Shown here: positions 1-8,843 of the stretch, in pieces
Layout: each line of letters begins with the position of its first letter
How positions within the stretch are numbered: the stretch's first letter is position 1
Assembly: GCA_964526835.1 (NCBI GenBank)
Contig: CAZGMK010000008.1
Coordinates: 87,823 to 151,822 of the forward strand
Source: DAOSXA01 sp964526835
GTDB lineage: Bacteria > Zixibacteria > MSB-5A5 > GN15 > FEB-12
Length of the DNA stretch: 64,000 nucleotides
Direction: 5' to 3'
Notes under the pieces: model-generated
Told to the model about the DNA's origin: nothing
What the model saw: only the letters and a program-made list of their open reading frames with translations
The model's database searches: none
Program-made: the position numbers and the translations under genes

Positions 1-2
1 AG

Positions 3-893
3 GTGGCTTTGATGCACTTCAAGAGCGACGACCGCGTCGCATCGATTGAGGTTTGCAAGGGGAATCAAACGCTGCGGCTGAGTTCGCCCACGTCGACCGA
101 ACTGGGGACATTTCTGAAGCGCATCGAGAATCACGGCGTCGCCGCACTGGACAAGATTGACGATGACAAAAGCGTCGTGAGTGACTGGATTTCGGACTTA
201 CGCAGAAACGGGTTGAATACTGTCGTTGCCGTGCCGCTGTCATCCCGACGTCGCGGCCTGTTGGCAATCGCCGGGGCGAGTCCCAACAGGATTCACAGGC
301 GCCTGAAAAGCCTCCAGCCACACATTAATGAGTTGGTGGAAAACGCTGAGTCGCATGAGGAAGTGGAAGGGCTATCCTACACCGACAATCTCACGGGCTT
401 GTCCAACCGGCGCTATCTTATCAAGCGCCTGGCCGAGGAAATCGCTCGCGCCAAGCGCTACGGTCGTAAGCTTGGGTTGATACTCTTCGACCTCGACCAA
501 CTGAAGTCAATAAACGATCAGCACGGCCATCAAGCCGGTGACGCCGCCCTTGCCCAGCTGGGCCGAATTCTCAGAGAGTCCATTCGTTCCATAGACATTG
601 TAGCCCGTTACGGAGGAGACGAATTCTGCGTTGTCATGCCCGAGGCTGACCGGGCGGTGTGCGCCCGGTTCATGGCCCGTCTGCAGTCCGCAATTGCCCG
701 GCAACCGGTTCATCTGAAGGACCAATCCGGGCTGGTGCAGTGCACTATCTCTCAGGGTGCGGCCGTCTATCCGTTACATGGCGACGAGCCCGAGAAGCTG
801 ATCTGGGCGGCCGACATGGCGTTGCTCAAGGCCAAAGAAAACGGCCGCAATCAGGCTGCAGTTTTTGAAGCCGGGGAACAGCCGGGTGCCTGA
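3..893 (+). CDS. GGDEF diguanylate cyclase, 5' truncated by window edge
   Basis: Makes cyclic di-GMP from two GTP. The visible 296 residues have a GAF-like N-terminal region (about 1-115, tentative) and a complete GGDEF domain (about 120-290). The domain opens with TDNLTGLSNRR (127-137), has FDLDQLKSIND (162-172) and the intact active-site GGDEF at 204-208. An inhibitory I-site RSID (195-198) lies at the usual distance before it, so product feedback is expected. The frame is open to the window edge and the GTG at position 3 is not a credible start, so the protein is probably longer. It lies 134 bp before the polysaccharide export gene on the same strand, which fits c-di-GMP control of exopolysaccharide, but that link is inferred. 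Confidence 0.9.
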   Translation: MALMHFKSDDRVASIEVCKGNQTLRLSSPTSTELGTFLKRIENHGVAALDKIDDDKSVVSDWISDLRRNGLNTVVAVPLSSRRRGLLAIAGASPNRIHRRLKSLQPHINELVENAESHEEVEGLSYTDNLTGLSNRRYLIKRLAEEIARAKRYGRKLGLILFDLDQLKSINDQHGHQAGDAALAQLGRILRESIRSIDIVARYGGDEFCVVMPEADRAVCARFMARLQSAIARQPVHLKDQSGLVQCTISQGAAVYPLHGDEPEKLIWAADMALLKAKENGRNQAAVFEAGEQPGA

Positions 894-1027
894 CTTCATT
901 GTAGAACGACAGTGAACACGGCTGAACCAGGCCCTGGATCGGCTACGAGGGTCAATAAATCGTCCCAAACTGCCGATTCTGGGAATAACTTGTTTGAACG
1001 ATGTAAGTTACAAGGTAGAACACACGT

Positions 1028-1999
1028 ATGCGGTATTTCGTAGCTCTGGCGTTGGCCGTTATCTTCCTGGCGGCTGCGAGTGTGGTTGTGGCTCAGGAGT
1101 ACACGATCGGCCCCGGTGATGTCCTGCAGATTAGCTTCTGGCAGGATCCCACTCTCAACACCACCGCGCGAGTAGGGCAGGACGGCTACATCAGCATCGA
1201 CATCGTCGGGCGCATTCAGGCGTCCGGCAAGACCCCGCTGCAGCTTCAGGATGATATCGTGCGCCAGATGTCGCGACTCAACAAACGCATAAGCCAGGCG
1301 GTTGTGCGCGTAACCGAGTACAATTATCAACATGTGTTCGTGACCGGGCAGGTCAACAACCCCGGCAAGCTGGCTTTTGAGCATATCCCCGATTTGATCA
1401 CTATCCTCAATGAGGCCGGCTGGATTACTCCGCAGGGAGATCTATCTCGTGTAACCCTCATCCGCGGCGCCAAAGACGCCCAGAGTATCGAAGTGATCGA
1501 CGTGGCCGCGGCGATCGCCTCGGGTGATGTTGAATCGCTGCCGGCTATTCATCGCAAGGATGCCATCGAGGTTCCGATGACCCCGGCCGGGCTTCCGTCG
1601 CAGGACCTGGCTGCGCGCGCCAAGCGGAAGAATGTGCTGTACGTCACGGGCGCCGTCAACACCCCGGGTCCGATCCGCTTCGAAGAGAATCTCGACGTAT
1701 ATGACGCCATTGCCATGGCGGGCGGCCCTACTGACGGCGCAGAGCTCGATCAGGTCAGGGTTCTGTCCAAGGACCTGCAGTACGCTCAATCTTATTCCAT
1801 TGATCTTCGCGAGTATTCACGAACCGGGTCTCCGGCTCGCTATATTCTGCGCCAGGAGGACCACGTGGTTGTGCCCGCCAGGCGCGGTGGTTTCCTTGGG
1901 TCTACCATAGGTACCGCCGCCACTGTTCTCGGCGTCGTAACTTCAGCGGTGCTTCTGTACCAGGCGCTCAACGAAGAGGATGAGCACACCGGTAACTGA
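1028..1999 (+). CDS. Polysaccharide export protein (Wza-like, Poly_export plus SLBB)
   Basis: Outer-membrane or periplasmic export component for a capsular or exopolysaccharide. Signal peptide at 1-22, then a Poly_export domain (about 24-97, starting YTIGPGDVLQISFW) and two SLBB-type segments (about 101-165 beginning HVFVTGQVNNPG, and about 203-262 beginning VLYVTGAVNTPG). A hydrophobic C-terminal helix (about 290-312) could span the outer membrane, as in Wza. There is no lipobox cysteine at the signal cleavage site, unlike E. coli Wza. The 3' end overlaps the next gene by 20 bp, indicating one transcript with the chain-length gene. The PEP-CTERM/XrtA-type family of Wza homologues is the likeliest subfamily given the following genes. 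Confidence 0.9.
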   Translation: MRYFVALALAVIFLAAASVVVAQEYTIGPGDVLQISFWQDPTLNTTARVGQDGYISIDIVGRIQASGKTPLQLQDDIVRQMSRLNKRISQAVVRVTEYNYQHVFVTGQVNNPGKLAFEHIPDLITILNEAGWITPQGDLSRVTLIRGAKDAQSIEVIDVAAAIASGDVESLPAIHRKDAIEVPMTPAGLPSQDLAARAKRKNVLYVTGAVNTPGPIRFEENLDVYDAIAMAGGPTDGAELDQVRVLSKDLQYAQSYSIDLREYSRTGSPARYILRQEDHVVVPARRGGFLGSTIGTAATVLGVVTSAVLLYQALNEEDEHTGN

Positions 2000-3518
2000 C
2001 CGGGCCAACGCTATGGGACGCCGCGCCGCCGAAGAGAAGACCGTCGATGTCAGGCAGATTCTGTCGATCGTCTACCGCCGCAAATGGTTGATCATCATAC
2101 CGCTCATTCTTGTTGGGGCCGTGGCCTACACAGCCTCGTTCTTCCTGACGCCGATATACGAGTCCTCGAGCATTATCTGGATCGACCGGCCCTCCAATGT
2201 CTCACGCGAACTCATCAACATCATCGGCCGCGACGGCGAGGTTCGCATGTCCAGCGACGATCGTCGACGCCAGTTGCAGGCCCTGCAGAACGAATTGACC
2301 TCGCAGACGTATCTGTATCAGCTTATCGAGGATCTCGGACTGGCCGAGAGTCCTGAGCTGACCCGCCGGGCGGCCAAGATGCGAGAAGCGAATCCCGACC
2401 GCAGTCTGCAACAGCTCAAGTACCACCTTCTGCTCGAACGCCTGCGCAAGCAGATCGAAGTGGGTTTCGTGGGAACCGACCAGATCAGGATCGCCGTGAC
2501 CTCGACCAGCCCGACGCTGGCTCGCGATATGGTGTCGCGTCTGGCTGAGATCATGGAGCGGGAGAAAACGGCCTACGAACTCGAGAAGATCCTCGACAAC
2601 CAGACCTTCGCCGACCTGCAACTGCAGAAGACCGAGTACGAGTACAACCAGCTGCTCGATTCACTCACGGCTGCGCGACAGCGGCTCACCCGCATGCAGC
2701 TACCCGAGAACATAGCATCGGATGCCAACCGCCGCGAAATCCTCTCGGATATCGACAACACCAAACTTGAGATCAGTGATCTTCAGTCGGAACGCGAATC
2801 CATCAACCGTCGACTCGAGCAGTTCGGGTTGGAGAAGATCAGACTTCATTTCACTGATAGCCTGATCGAACTGCGCGCGCAGATAGACGCGCAGATCTCG
2901 TCCTACGCCAGCATGATGGAGAAGTATGCCTGGAATGAACAGAATGTCATAAACGTTAATATCCGATTGAATGACAATATGCGCTTGCTTGAGCGAGAGG
3001 TGGCCAGAGCCGTGGACCGGCGCTTCGCATCCTATCCCGAGAACCAGCGCACCCTGCTGCGGCGCTACTTCATCGTCAACGAGCAAATCGATGTCCTCGA
3101 ATCGAAAGTAAACCGATTGCAGAATTCGCTCGCTCGATTCGACCAGCGGCTGGCGGCTCTACCGCGGCTGGAGTCGGAGATAGCTGAACTCGAACGCCGC
3201 GCAGTAGAGGCCCGGCGATATCGCGACGCCTTTCGCAGTGAAGAGACCACCGTGGAGATTCTCTCCGAAAGGGCCAAGGATCGCACCAAGTACAAGGTCA
3301 TCGAACCGGCGCGGGTGCCGCTGGCGCCGATCTGGCCGGACCGAAACAAGATCATCGTCATGGGTGTGTTGCTCGGACTTGTTGTCGGCGGCGGGGCAGT
3401 GTTCATGGCCGAGATGCTCGACAAGTCGTTCAAGCGTGTTGAGGATGCAGAAGAGATACTGCAGTTGCCGGTATTGGCGACTGTCCCCAAGATCGAGAAA
3501 CTCCGTTTTCGACGGTAG
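1980..3518 (+). CDS. Chain-length determinant protein (Wzz-like)
   Basis: Inner-membrane polysaccharide co-polymerase that sets chain length and partners the tyrosine kinase. It has 512 residues: a cytoplasmic N-terminus, TM1 at about 35-55 (KWLIIIPLILVGAVAY), a long periplasmic coiled-coil part rich in Glu, Arg and Leu (about 190-430), a proline-containing segment (ARVPLAPIWPDRNK) and TM2 at about 458-480, then a short cytoplasmic tail. This is the layout of the large Wzz/GumC-type proteins found beside exosortase-linked EPS genes. The kinase is not fused to its C-terminus; it is encoded separately at 4663. The ATG lies inside the end of the export gene, with GAGG just upstream. Confidence 0.88.
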   Translation: MSTPVTDRANAMGRRAAEEKTVDVRQILSIVYRRKWLIIIPLILVGAVAYTASFFLTPIYESSSIIWIDRPSNVSRELINIIGRDGEVRMSSDDRRRQLQALQNELTSQTYLYQLIEDLGLAESPELTRRAAKMREANPDRSLQQLKYHLLLERLRKQIEVGFVGTDQIRIAVTSTSPTLARDMVSRLAEIMEREKTAYELEKILDNQTFADLQLQKTEYEYNQLLDSLTAARQRLTRMQLPENIASDANRREILSDIDNTKLEISDLQSERESINRRLEQFGLEKIRLHFTDSLIELRAQIDAQISSYASMMEKYAWNEQNVINVNIRLNDNMRLLEREVARAVDRRFASYPENQRTLLRRYFIVNEQIDVLESKVNRLQNSLARFDQRLAALPRLESEIAELERRAVEARRYRDAFRSEETTVEILSERAKDRTKYKVIEPARVPLAPIWPDRNKIIVMGVLLGLVVGGGAVFMAEMLDKSFKRVEDAEEILQLPVLATVPKIEKLRFRR

Positions 3519-3523
3519 GAGCT

Positions 3524-4645
3524 ATGGAAACATATCGCCTCAAGAGCCGCGTTGTGTGCGGTGACAATGAGTACATCATCCAGACCACCAATGACAGCGA
3601 CCTGTCGGCCGTGACTTCGACCGTCATTGTTAACGGCGTCCCCACGGAGACGCTGCGCTCACAGCACCCATACGAGGTCAATTCGGAAGAGGTCCTCAGC
3701 CTCGTGAAACTCCGTCACGGCGAGATTAAGAGAGAGTTCGAGCAGCTTCTTGATGCCTACGAGAGCGCGCTCGCCGACGCCGACCCGGAGCGTCTGGTGG
3801 CCCTGGGAGTTGCATTCTACTACAAGGGCCTCTATCATGAGGCGGCGCACCTGTTCACCCAGGCCATCGACTCCGGCGGCGAACAGCACAAAGCACTCAA
3901 CTTTCTTGGCCTGGCGCTGAGGGCCCTGAGCCGTCCCGCCGAAGCCGCCAGAGCGGCCGCCGAGGCTGTCAGAATGCGGCCGGGCTTCGCCGACTACCGA
4001 AACAATCTCGGCCTCGCCTATCTGGGGGCCGGGTCTTGCAGCAGAGCCGTTCGTGAATTCCAGGAGGCCATCAGCCTCAACATGTACTACGCCGAGGCCT
4101 ACCTCAATCTCGGCCTGGCCTTGCTGTTGAACGCCATACGCAGAGAGGACAGCGACCTTTTCGAGGGTGTCATTTCCCGGGTCTCCGAGCATTTCGATCG
4201 ATCTCGCTTGATTCGCCCGGAGTATGAGACATCGACTTTCCACAAGGGGGTCGAAGCTCTCAGGGGCGGTGAATTCGAGGTCGCCTACGATCTGATCAGC
4301 CGGGTCAGGGATGATCATGCCGAGCACTACCGTCGCCAGTACTCGGACTTCTATCTCAAGGCGGTTCTGACATTCTCGGCGGCTGGTAGCGAGACTCTCA
4401 ATGACCGCATCAACTTCCTTCGTTCGGAGATAGCAAAGAATCCGCACTACGTTGACCTGATCGTCGAACTGGGCAACTGTTATCTCCAGAAAGCCCGCCT
4501 GTCCTGGAGCCAGGGATTGGAACAGTATCGGATCGCCCTTGACAAGAACCCGTCTCTTTCACGGTCGCGAAGGGTTCTGGACGAGGCTGAGCGTGTATTC
4601 AGTGACATCTCAGCGGCTCTCGGTCGAATCGGACAGGAGAAGTAG
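3524..4645 (+). CDS. TPR-repeat protein within the EPS operon
   Basis: A 373-residue protein without a signal peptide. From about residue 95 onward it is built of TPR units, e.g. ALNFLGLALRALSRPAEAAR, FADYRNNLGLAYLGAGSCS and YAEAYLNLGLALL. The first about 90 residues (starting METYRLKSRVVCGDNEYIIQ) look like a separate beta-rich domain I do not recognise. It begins 5 bp after the Wzz-like gene and ends 17 bp before the kinase, so it is part of the same operon. TPR proteins usually act as scaffolds; here the partners would be the co-polymerase and kinase, but that is inference from position only. Confidence 0.8.
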   Translation: METYRLKSRVVCGDNEYIIQTTNDSDLSAVTSTVIVNGVPTETLRSQHPYEVNSEEVLSLVKLRHGEIKREFEQLLDAYESALADADPERLVALGVAFYYKGLYHEAAHLFTQAIDSGGEQHKALNFLGLALRALSRPAEAARAAAEAVRMRPGFADYRNNLGLAYLGAGSCSRAVREFQEAISLNMYYAEAYLNLGLALLLNAIRREDSDLFEGVISRVSEHFDRSRLIRPEYETSTFHKGVEALRGGEFEVAYDLISRVRDDHAEHYRRQYSDFYLKAVLTFSAAGSETLNDRINFLRSEIAKNPHYVDLIVELGNCYLQKARLSWSQGLEQYRIALDKNPSLSRSRRVLDEAERVFSDISAALGRIGQEK

Positions 4646-4662
4646 AGAATGCTGATCAGACC

Positions 4663-5466
4663 ATGAAACCACGTCGCCAGTCAATCATAGACGCTTTCGC
4701 TCTTGAGTCGCCGTTTGCCACCGAGTTCCGCCGTCTTCTGCAGAAAGTTGAACAGGCCGGCTACGGTACTGAGCTGAAAAGCCTGATGGTAACTTCAGCC
4801 ATGCTCTCGGAAGGCAAATCAACGGTCTGCGCTTTCCTTGGCATCACCGCCGCGATGCACAAAGGTATCAAGACGCTGATTGTCGATTGCGACCTCAGGC
4901 GGCCGTCGATTCACAGGCTTTTTGTTATGGATCGCCGACCGGGTATGGGCGAGATACTGAGCGAGGGCTATGCACCCGCCGACGCCATCCGAAAGACGAG
5001 TATCGACAAGCTCGACCTGCTGCTGGCCGGGTCGCAGCACGACGAGCCGACGCGTCTGTTCGATGCCGAGTCGATATCGGTCCTTATTGAAGACCTGAAG
5101 GCCGCCTACGATTTGATCATAATCGATACCGCTCCGGTTCTGCCCGTATCCGACCCGATGCTGCTGGCCCCCAAGCTCGACGCCGCCCTCATGGTCGTCA
5201 AGGCCGGATCGACCCAGCAGGACGTGGTAGTCCGCGCCCTGGATATCCTCGGCCCCAGCCGCAACCGACTGCTGGGAGTGGTCATGAACAACATGAACGC
5301 CGCTCTGCCTTACCAGTACGACTATCGCTACTACGGCTACGAGTACAAACAGCCGAAGGGTCGGCCGCCACAGGTACGTGGATCGCGCTCTCGGGGCGCC
5401 GGATCGGACTCGCCGGAATCCGGACAGGCCAGAATGGTCTCCAATCGTCAGGGCGGGCGCCGCTGA
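4663..5466 (+). CDS. Bacterial tyrosine kinase (BY-kinase, CpsD/CapB family)
   Basis: Cytoplasmic P-loop kinase that autophosphorylates on a C-terminal tyrosine cluster and controls polysaccharide polymerisation through the Wzz-like partner. Visible motifs: Walker A SAMLSEGKST (45-54), Walker A' LIVDCDLRRP (72-81), Walker B LIIIDTAPV (151-159). The C-terminal cluster YQYDYRYYGYEY (218-229) has seven tyrosines, a clear BY-kinase signature. The tail after about 230 is Arg/Gly/Ser-rich and probably disordered. The kinase is stand-alone, not fused to the Wzz domain, as in Gram-positive and exosortase-type loci. The start at 4663 gives MKPRRQSIIDAFALESPFAT, matching the usual N-terminal partner-binding region. 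Confidence 0.92.
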   Translation: MKPRRQSIIDAFALESPFATEFRRLLQKVEQAGYGTELKSLMVTSAMLSEGKSTVCAFLGITAAMHKGIKTLIVDCDLRRPSIHRLFVMDRRPGMGEILSEGYAPADAIRKTSIDKLDLLLAGSQHDEPTRLFDAESISVLIEDLKAAYDLIIIDTAPVLPVSDPMLLAPKLDAALMVVKAGSTQQDVVVRALDILGPSRNRLLGVVMNNMNAALPYQYDYRYYGYEYKQPKGRPPQVRGSRSRGAGSDSPESGQARMVSNRQGGRR

Positions 5467-5478
5467 CAGACCGCACGT

Positions 5479-6369
5479 ATGAGGCCGAGCATGTCCGTAC
5501 CGTACAACGATACGATCAATGTTATGACCGTCGACCTGGAGGAGTGGTTTGTCGTCCAGGCTCTGGAGGCTGAGTACGGCGTCAATCGCTGGCCCGATCT
5601 CAAGTCCACTATTGTCCTTAACACGCGCCGTCTTCTGGAACTGCTGCGTCGGCACGATGTTCGTGCGACCTTCTTCGTTCTGGGCTGGTGCGCCAAGGAG
5701 CATCCCGGCCTGATCAAGATGATCTCCGACCACGGCCACGAAGTGGCCTGTCACAGCTACTACCACCGCCGCATCGACCAGATGCAGCCCGATGAATTCC
5801 GACGCGACACACTTCGCGCCATGCATGCGATCAGGGAAGCCTGTGGCGTTCGACCGAAAGGCTATCGGGCCCCGAGTTGGTCCATTAGCCGACGAATACC
5901 GTGGGCCTTCGAGATCCTGGCGGAACTCGGCTTCGAGTACGACAGCTCCATCTTCCCGATCAAACACGACCTGTACGGCATGCCCGATGGGCCCCGGCGC
6001 CTCTTTCTGATGGAGTGCAAGAACGGTCGGTATTTGTATGAGGTGCCGGCCTCTACGTATCGGTTCCTGGGCAAGAACATGCCCGCAGCAGGCGGCGGGT
6101 ACCTGCGCCATATGCCATACTGGTTCACACGCAAGGTGGTTCAGCGTATGAACCGTCGCGGGCAACCAGCTATCGTCTACATACATCCCTGGGAACTGGA
6201 TCCCGACCCGCCCAAGGTCGAAGGGCTCAGCCTCATACAGCGACTCCGCAGCCACGGTTCCACCAATCTGCTCGCTATCAAGCTGGACAAGCTCCTGGGC
6301 GATTTCACCTTCACGACAATGTCGCATTATCTGGCGCGCATGCGTCGTCAAGCCATTGGCTTCCGCTGA
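5479..6369 (+). CDS. Polysaccharide deacetylase, XrtA/PEP-CTERM locus type (DUF3473)
   Basis: Predicted NodB-fold de-N-acetylase acting on the exopolysaccharide. The metal-site aspartate is in TVDLEEWF (17-24) and the two histidines are H92 and H96 in CHSYYH. The RAPSWS motif (130-135) and the C-terminal tail with HPWELDPDPP are typical of the subfamily that carries a DUF3473 extension and occurs beside exosortase-linked EPS genes. No signal peptide is evident, as is usual in that subfamily. A second in-frame ATG (5491) is an equally reasonable start. The gene lies 12 bp after the kinase and is the last of the EPS set; no exosortase is encoded in the window. Confidence 0.9.
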   Translation: MRPSMSVPYNDTINVMTVDLEEWFVVQALEAEYGVNRWPDLKSTIVLNTRRLLELLRRHDVRATFFVLGWCAKEHPGLIKMISDHGHEVACHSYYHRRIDQMQPDEFRRDTLRAMHAIREACGVRPKGYRAPSWSISRRIPWAFEILAELGFEYDSSIFPIKHDLYGMPDGPRRLFLMECKNGRYLYEVPASTYRFLGKNMPAAGGGYLRHMPYWFTRKVVQRMNRRGQPAIVYIHPWELDPDPPKVEGLSLIQRLRSHGSTNLLAIKLDKLLGDFTFTTMSHYLARMRRQAIGFR

Positions 6370-6552
6370 CACGCCGATGCACTAGTTCCCTGTTTTCCGA
6401 ACTGATACTGCAGCCGACGGCAGGGCCTCGGTCGGCGCGGGGAGTTCAGTCGGCGGTCCGGTCGCTTTTTCCATTTATTTCTTGACTAAATCTGTATAAA
6501 TTCAAAGGTTGGAAGCAAAGGGTTAAGTCATTGCAGACCTTAAGGAGATGCC
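6370..6552 (+). promoter_or_regulatory. Intergenic leader with AT-rich promoter-like stretch
   Basis: A GC-rich stretch with dyads around 6412-6465 is followed by a sharply AT-rich tract (6472-6510) containing TTGACT and TATAAA. The spacing between those two hexamers (7 bp) is too short for a normal sigma-70 pair, so the exact promoter is not resolved. An AAGGAG at 6542-6547 precedes the ATG at 6553. Confidence 0.4.
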
Positions 6553-7254
6553 ATGAGAAGACTGCTCTTGATCGCGATGGCCCTGCTGATGGCCGTTCCT
6601 GTTGTTGATGCCCGCAGGCGTAAACCCAGAGCGGGCGAGGTTGAGAATCAGGTCTATCGCGATGCCAAGTACGATTTCAGCTTCAAGATCAATGATAACT
6701 GGAGCCATAGCCGTGGCTACGAGGAGGATGCCTTCCGCGTCATCCTTACCCAGAAGAACTGGGAAACACCGCCGTATTACCTTAACAACCCCGACTATAC
6801 CAAGGTGCCTCGCATTACGGTCTACGCGGACACCACCAGCATGGGAGCCTTTGCCTTTGTTGATTCGCTGGTCTCCCAGAGTTATCAATCCGATCAAAAG
6901 AACGAAATCCTTAAGGAATTTGAGATTCTCCAGAGCCAGCGCGATTGGGAGCCGGTTGTATCGATCGGTCGCAAAGTAATGGAGATCGATGGTCACCGCG
7001 CCCTGCTTTGGACGGGAAAGGTTCAGTACAAGCAGGATGTCGCTCTTTCCGCTTCCGGGGTCGGCAGCAAGCAGGTTCAAGAGAACTACTTCGGAAGCAT
7101 CCTGGGCGTTAAGAAAGGCAAGACCATTGTGGCGTTCCATGTGATCGGCGAGTGGGTTTACTACAACCGCATTCAGTCCGAGTTCATGGAAATCGTCCAG
7201 TCTCTCGAGTTCTTTGATGAAGAGAAGAAAGAAGCGTCTGAGGAAGAAGGTTAG
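6553..7254 (+). CDS. Secreted protein of unknown function, possible PsbP/DcrB-like fold
   Basis: A 233-residue protein with a signal peptide (MRRLLLIAMALLMAVPVVDA) and no lipobox. The mature part begins with YRDAKYDFSFKINDNW and ends with a segment reading YYNRIQSEFMEIVQSLEFFD, followed by an acidic tail. The combination of a 'present-day F-x-I-P-x-x-W' type beginning and an 'F-x-x-I-x-x-S-L-x-F' ending is typical of PsbP/DcrB-like folds, but the identity is weak and I would call it hypothetical. It has its own good ribosome-binding site and lies between the EPS genes and the LapA-like gene. Confidence 0.75.
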   Translation: MRRLLLIAMALLMAVPVVDARRRKPRAGEVENQVYRDAKYDFSFKINDNWSHSRGYEEDAFRVILTQKNWETPPYYLNNPDYTKVPRITVYADTTSMGAFAFVDSLVSQSYQSDQKNEILKEFEILQSQRDWEPVVSIGRKVMEIDGHRALLWTGKVQYKQDVALSASGVGSKQVQENYFGSILGVKKGKTIVAFHVIGEWVYYNRIQSEFMEIVQSLEFFDEEKKEASEEEG

Positions 7255-7332
7255 ACCGGGGCCGATTCCCGGGCCGCCTGGCGTCGAAACGGTGGTCGGG
7301 AAGATGCCGGTCACTCAGTCCCTGGAGGATAT

Positions 7333-7704
7333 ATGTGGGCCTTGAGGGCCATTCTAATCGCGGCGGTGGTGATAGTGGTAGTGGCTTTCGCCTACTACAA
7401 CTCCAGCCAGACGCAGACGGTCAGCGTTAACCTGATCTGGGCGAAGTATGTCAACGTACCGCTCATAACTGTTGTCTTCTGGGCCTTTGTCGCAGGTGTC
7501 GTTGTTTCGTTGTTCCTGTTTATCTCGGTCTATATCCGACACTCGGTCCAGCTGCGATCGGCTCGGCGCAGGATCAAGGCCCTTGAAGGCGAGGTGACTA
7601 TTCTTCGTAACCGCCCGATCGAGGAGTCGGCGGATCTGCTCAAGGGGGCCGACCAGATGCAGGCTCAGGCCGAGGTCGCCCTCGATGAACACGATAACCT
7701 CTGA
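7333..7704 (+). CDS. LapA-domain membrane protein
   Basis: A 123-residue inner-membrane protein with two TM helices (about 4-22 and 43-66) separated by a short loop containing SQTQTVSVNLIW, and a basic then coiled C-terminal cytoplasmic part. That layout is the LapA (DUF1049) domain. In E. coli LapA works with LapB in lipopolysaccharide assembly and LpxC turnover; here the next gene is a LapB-like TPR protein 13 bp downstream, which supports the assignment. The ATG is preceded by GGAGGAT. Confidence 0.82.
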   Translation: MWALRAILIAAVVIVVVAFAYYNSSQTQTVSVNLIWAKYVNVPLITVVFWAFVAGVVVSLFLFISVYIRHSVQLRSARRRIKALEGEVTILRNRPIEESADLLKGADQMQAQAEVALDEHDNL

Positions 7705-7717
7705 GGGTAGGTAGAAT

Positions 7718-8818
7718 ATGCTGGTTGAGTACTTTGTCATTCTTCTAGTTCTGCTGGCCGCTGCGGGTGGTTTCTACTGGCTGTATGACCGCTACGTCCG
7801 GGGGCCGCGCCGGAGCGAGTCGGAGCGTTATGTCGAGGCCCTGCGCGACCTTCTCGATGGCCGTCCCGAAACGGCTTTTTCCAAGCTGCGCCAGGTGGTG
7901 GCGGAGGACTCGAGTAACATCGATGCTTATCTGCGCCTTTCACGCATCCTCAGGGAGCATCGTAAGCCCGATCGGGCATTGCAGATCGACAAGGACCTGA
8001 CCCTTCGCAGCGGCCTTGACCGTCGGGAGCGGGCTGCTATATTGAAACAGCTCTGCCTGGATTATCTGGCCCTGGAGGAGTACGATACAGCGCAGGCCGC
8101 CCTCAAGGAGATGATCTCCTACGACGGCGCCAACCGCTGGGCCTGGCAGACTCTCCTGAGAGTTCAGAAGCACCTGAAGCTGTGGGAGGATGCCTTCGAC
8201 ACAGCCGCCCAGATTCTTAAGATTGAAGGTGACAAGTCCAAGAAGCCACTGGCCTACTTTCGTTATCAAATGGGCCTTGAGCAGGAGTCCAAAGGAGAAC
8301 GCCGAAAGGCCCGGGTTCTGTTCAAAGAAGCTCTCGGGCTTGACCCCAAATTCGTACCCGCCTATCTGGCCATCGGCGATTCATATCTGGCGGAAGGGCG
8401 CAAGGAAGACGCCGTTAATTTCTGGAACAAGCTTATCGATGCCGTGCCGACCGAAGGCCACCAGGCGATCGATCGCCTGGAGAAAGTGCTGTTCGATCTG
8501 GGCCGCTTCGGCGACATCGTGGATATCTGCCAGAAAATCCTGAAGCATTCACCGAAAGACCACAAGGCTCTCATGACGCTGGCCGACTTCTACAAGAAGA
8601 AAGGCGAACTCGACGTGGCGGAACAGCGCCTGCTTGCCATTCTGGAGAATCAGCCTCAGGATATTGAAGCTGTCCTCGGTCTCCTGCGCATCTATATCGA
8701 GCAGGAGGATATCGACAAGATCAAGCAAGTTGTCCATCGCCTGGAAGACCGTCAACCCCAGCGCCCGCCTACGGCCGCCGATGATATGATCGATACGAGC
8801 CTCATCGGTATTGGCTGA
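7718..8818 (+). CDS. LapB-like TPR protein without the metal-binding tail
   Basis: A 366-residue protein with one N-terminal TM helix (about 4-23) and cytoplasmic TPR units over the rest (e.g. SNIDAYLRLSRILREHRKPDRALQID, KFVPAYLAIGDSYLAEGRKEDAVNFW in part). This matches LapB (YciM), which regulates LPS synthesis. E. coli LapB ends in a rubredoxin-like domain with paired CxxC motifs; this protein ends in ADDMIDTSLIGIG with no cysteine pairs, so it lacks that domain. It could therefore be a LapB variant or simply a membrane-anchored TPR protein that follows LapA. It overlaps the next gene by 8 bp. Confidence 0.78.
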   Translation: MLVEYFVILLVLLAAAGGFYWLYDRYVRGPRRSESERYVEALRDLLDGRPETAFSKLRQVVAEDSSNIDAYLRLSRILREHRKPDRALQIDKDLTLRSGLDRRERAAILKQLCLDYLALEEYDTAQAALKEMISYDGANRWAWQTLLRVQKHLKLWEDAFDTAAQILKIEGDKSKKPLAYFRYQMGLEQESKGERRKARVLFKEALGLDPKFVPAYLAIGDSYLAEGRKEDAVNFWNKLIDAVPTEGHQAIDRLEKVLFDLGRFGDIVDICQKILKHSPKDHKALMTLADFYKKKGELDVAEQRLLAILENQPQDIEAVLGLLRIYIEQEDIDKIKQVVHRLEDRQPQRPPTAADDMIDTSLIGIG

Positions 8819-8843
8819 CCGGTCACAACAGAGCGTATCTGAT

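Noticed and set aside
4819..6372. 517-residue open frame antisense to the kinase and deacetylase genes
   Set aside because: Both genes on the plus strand have complete family motifs; the antisense product resembles nothing and is a shadow.
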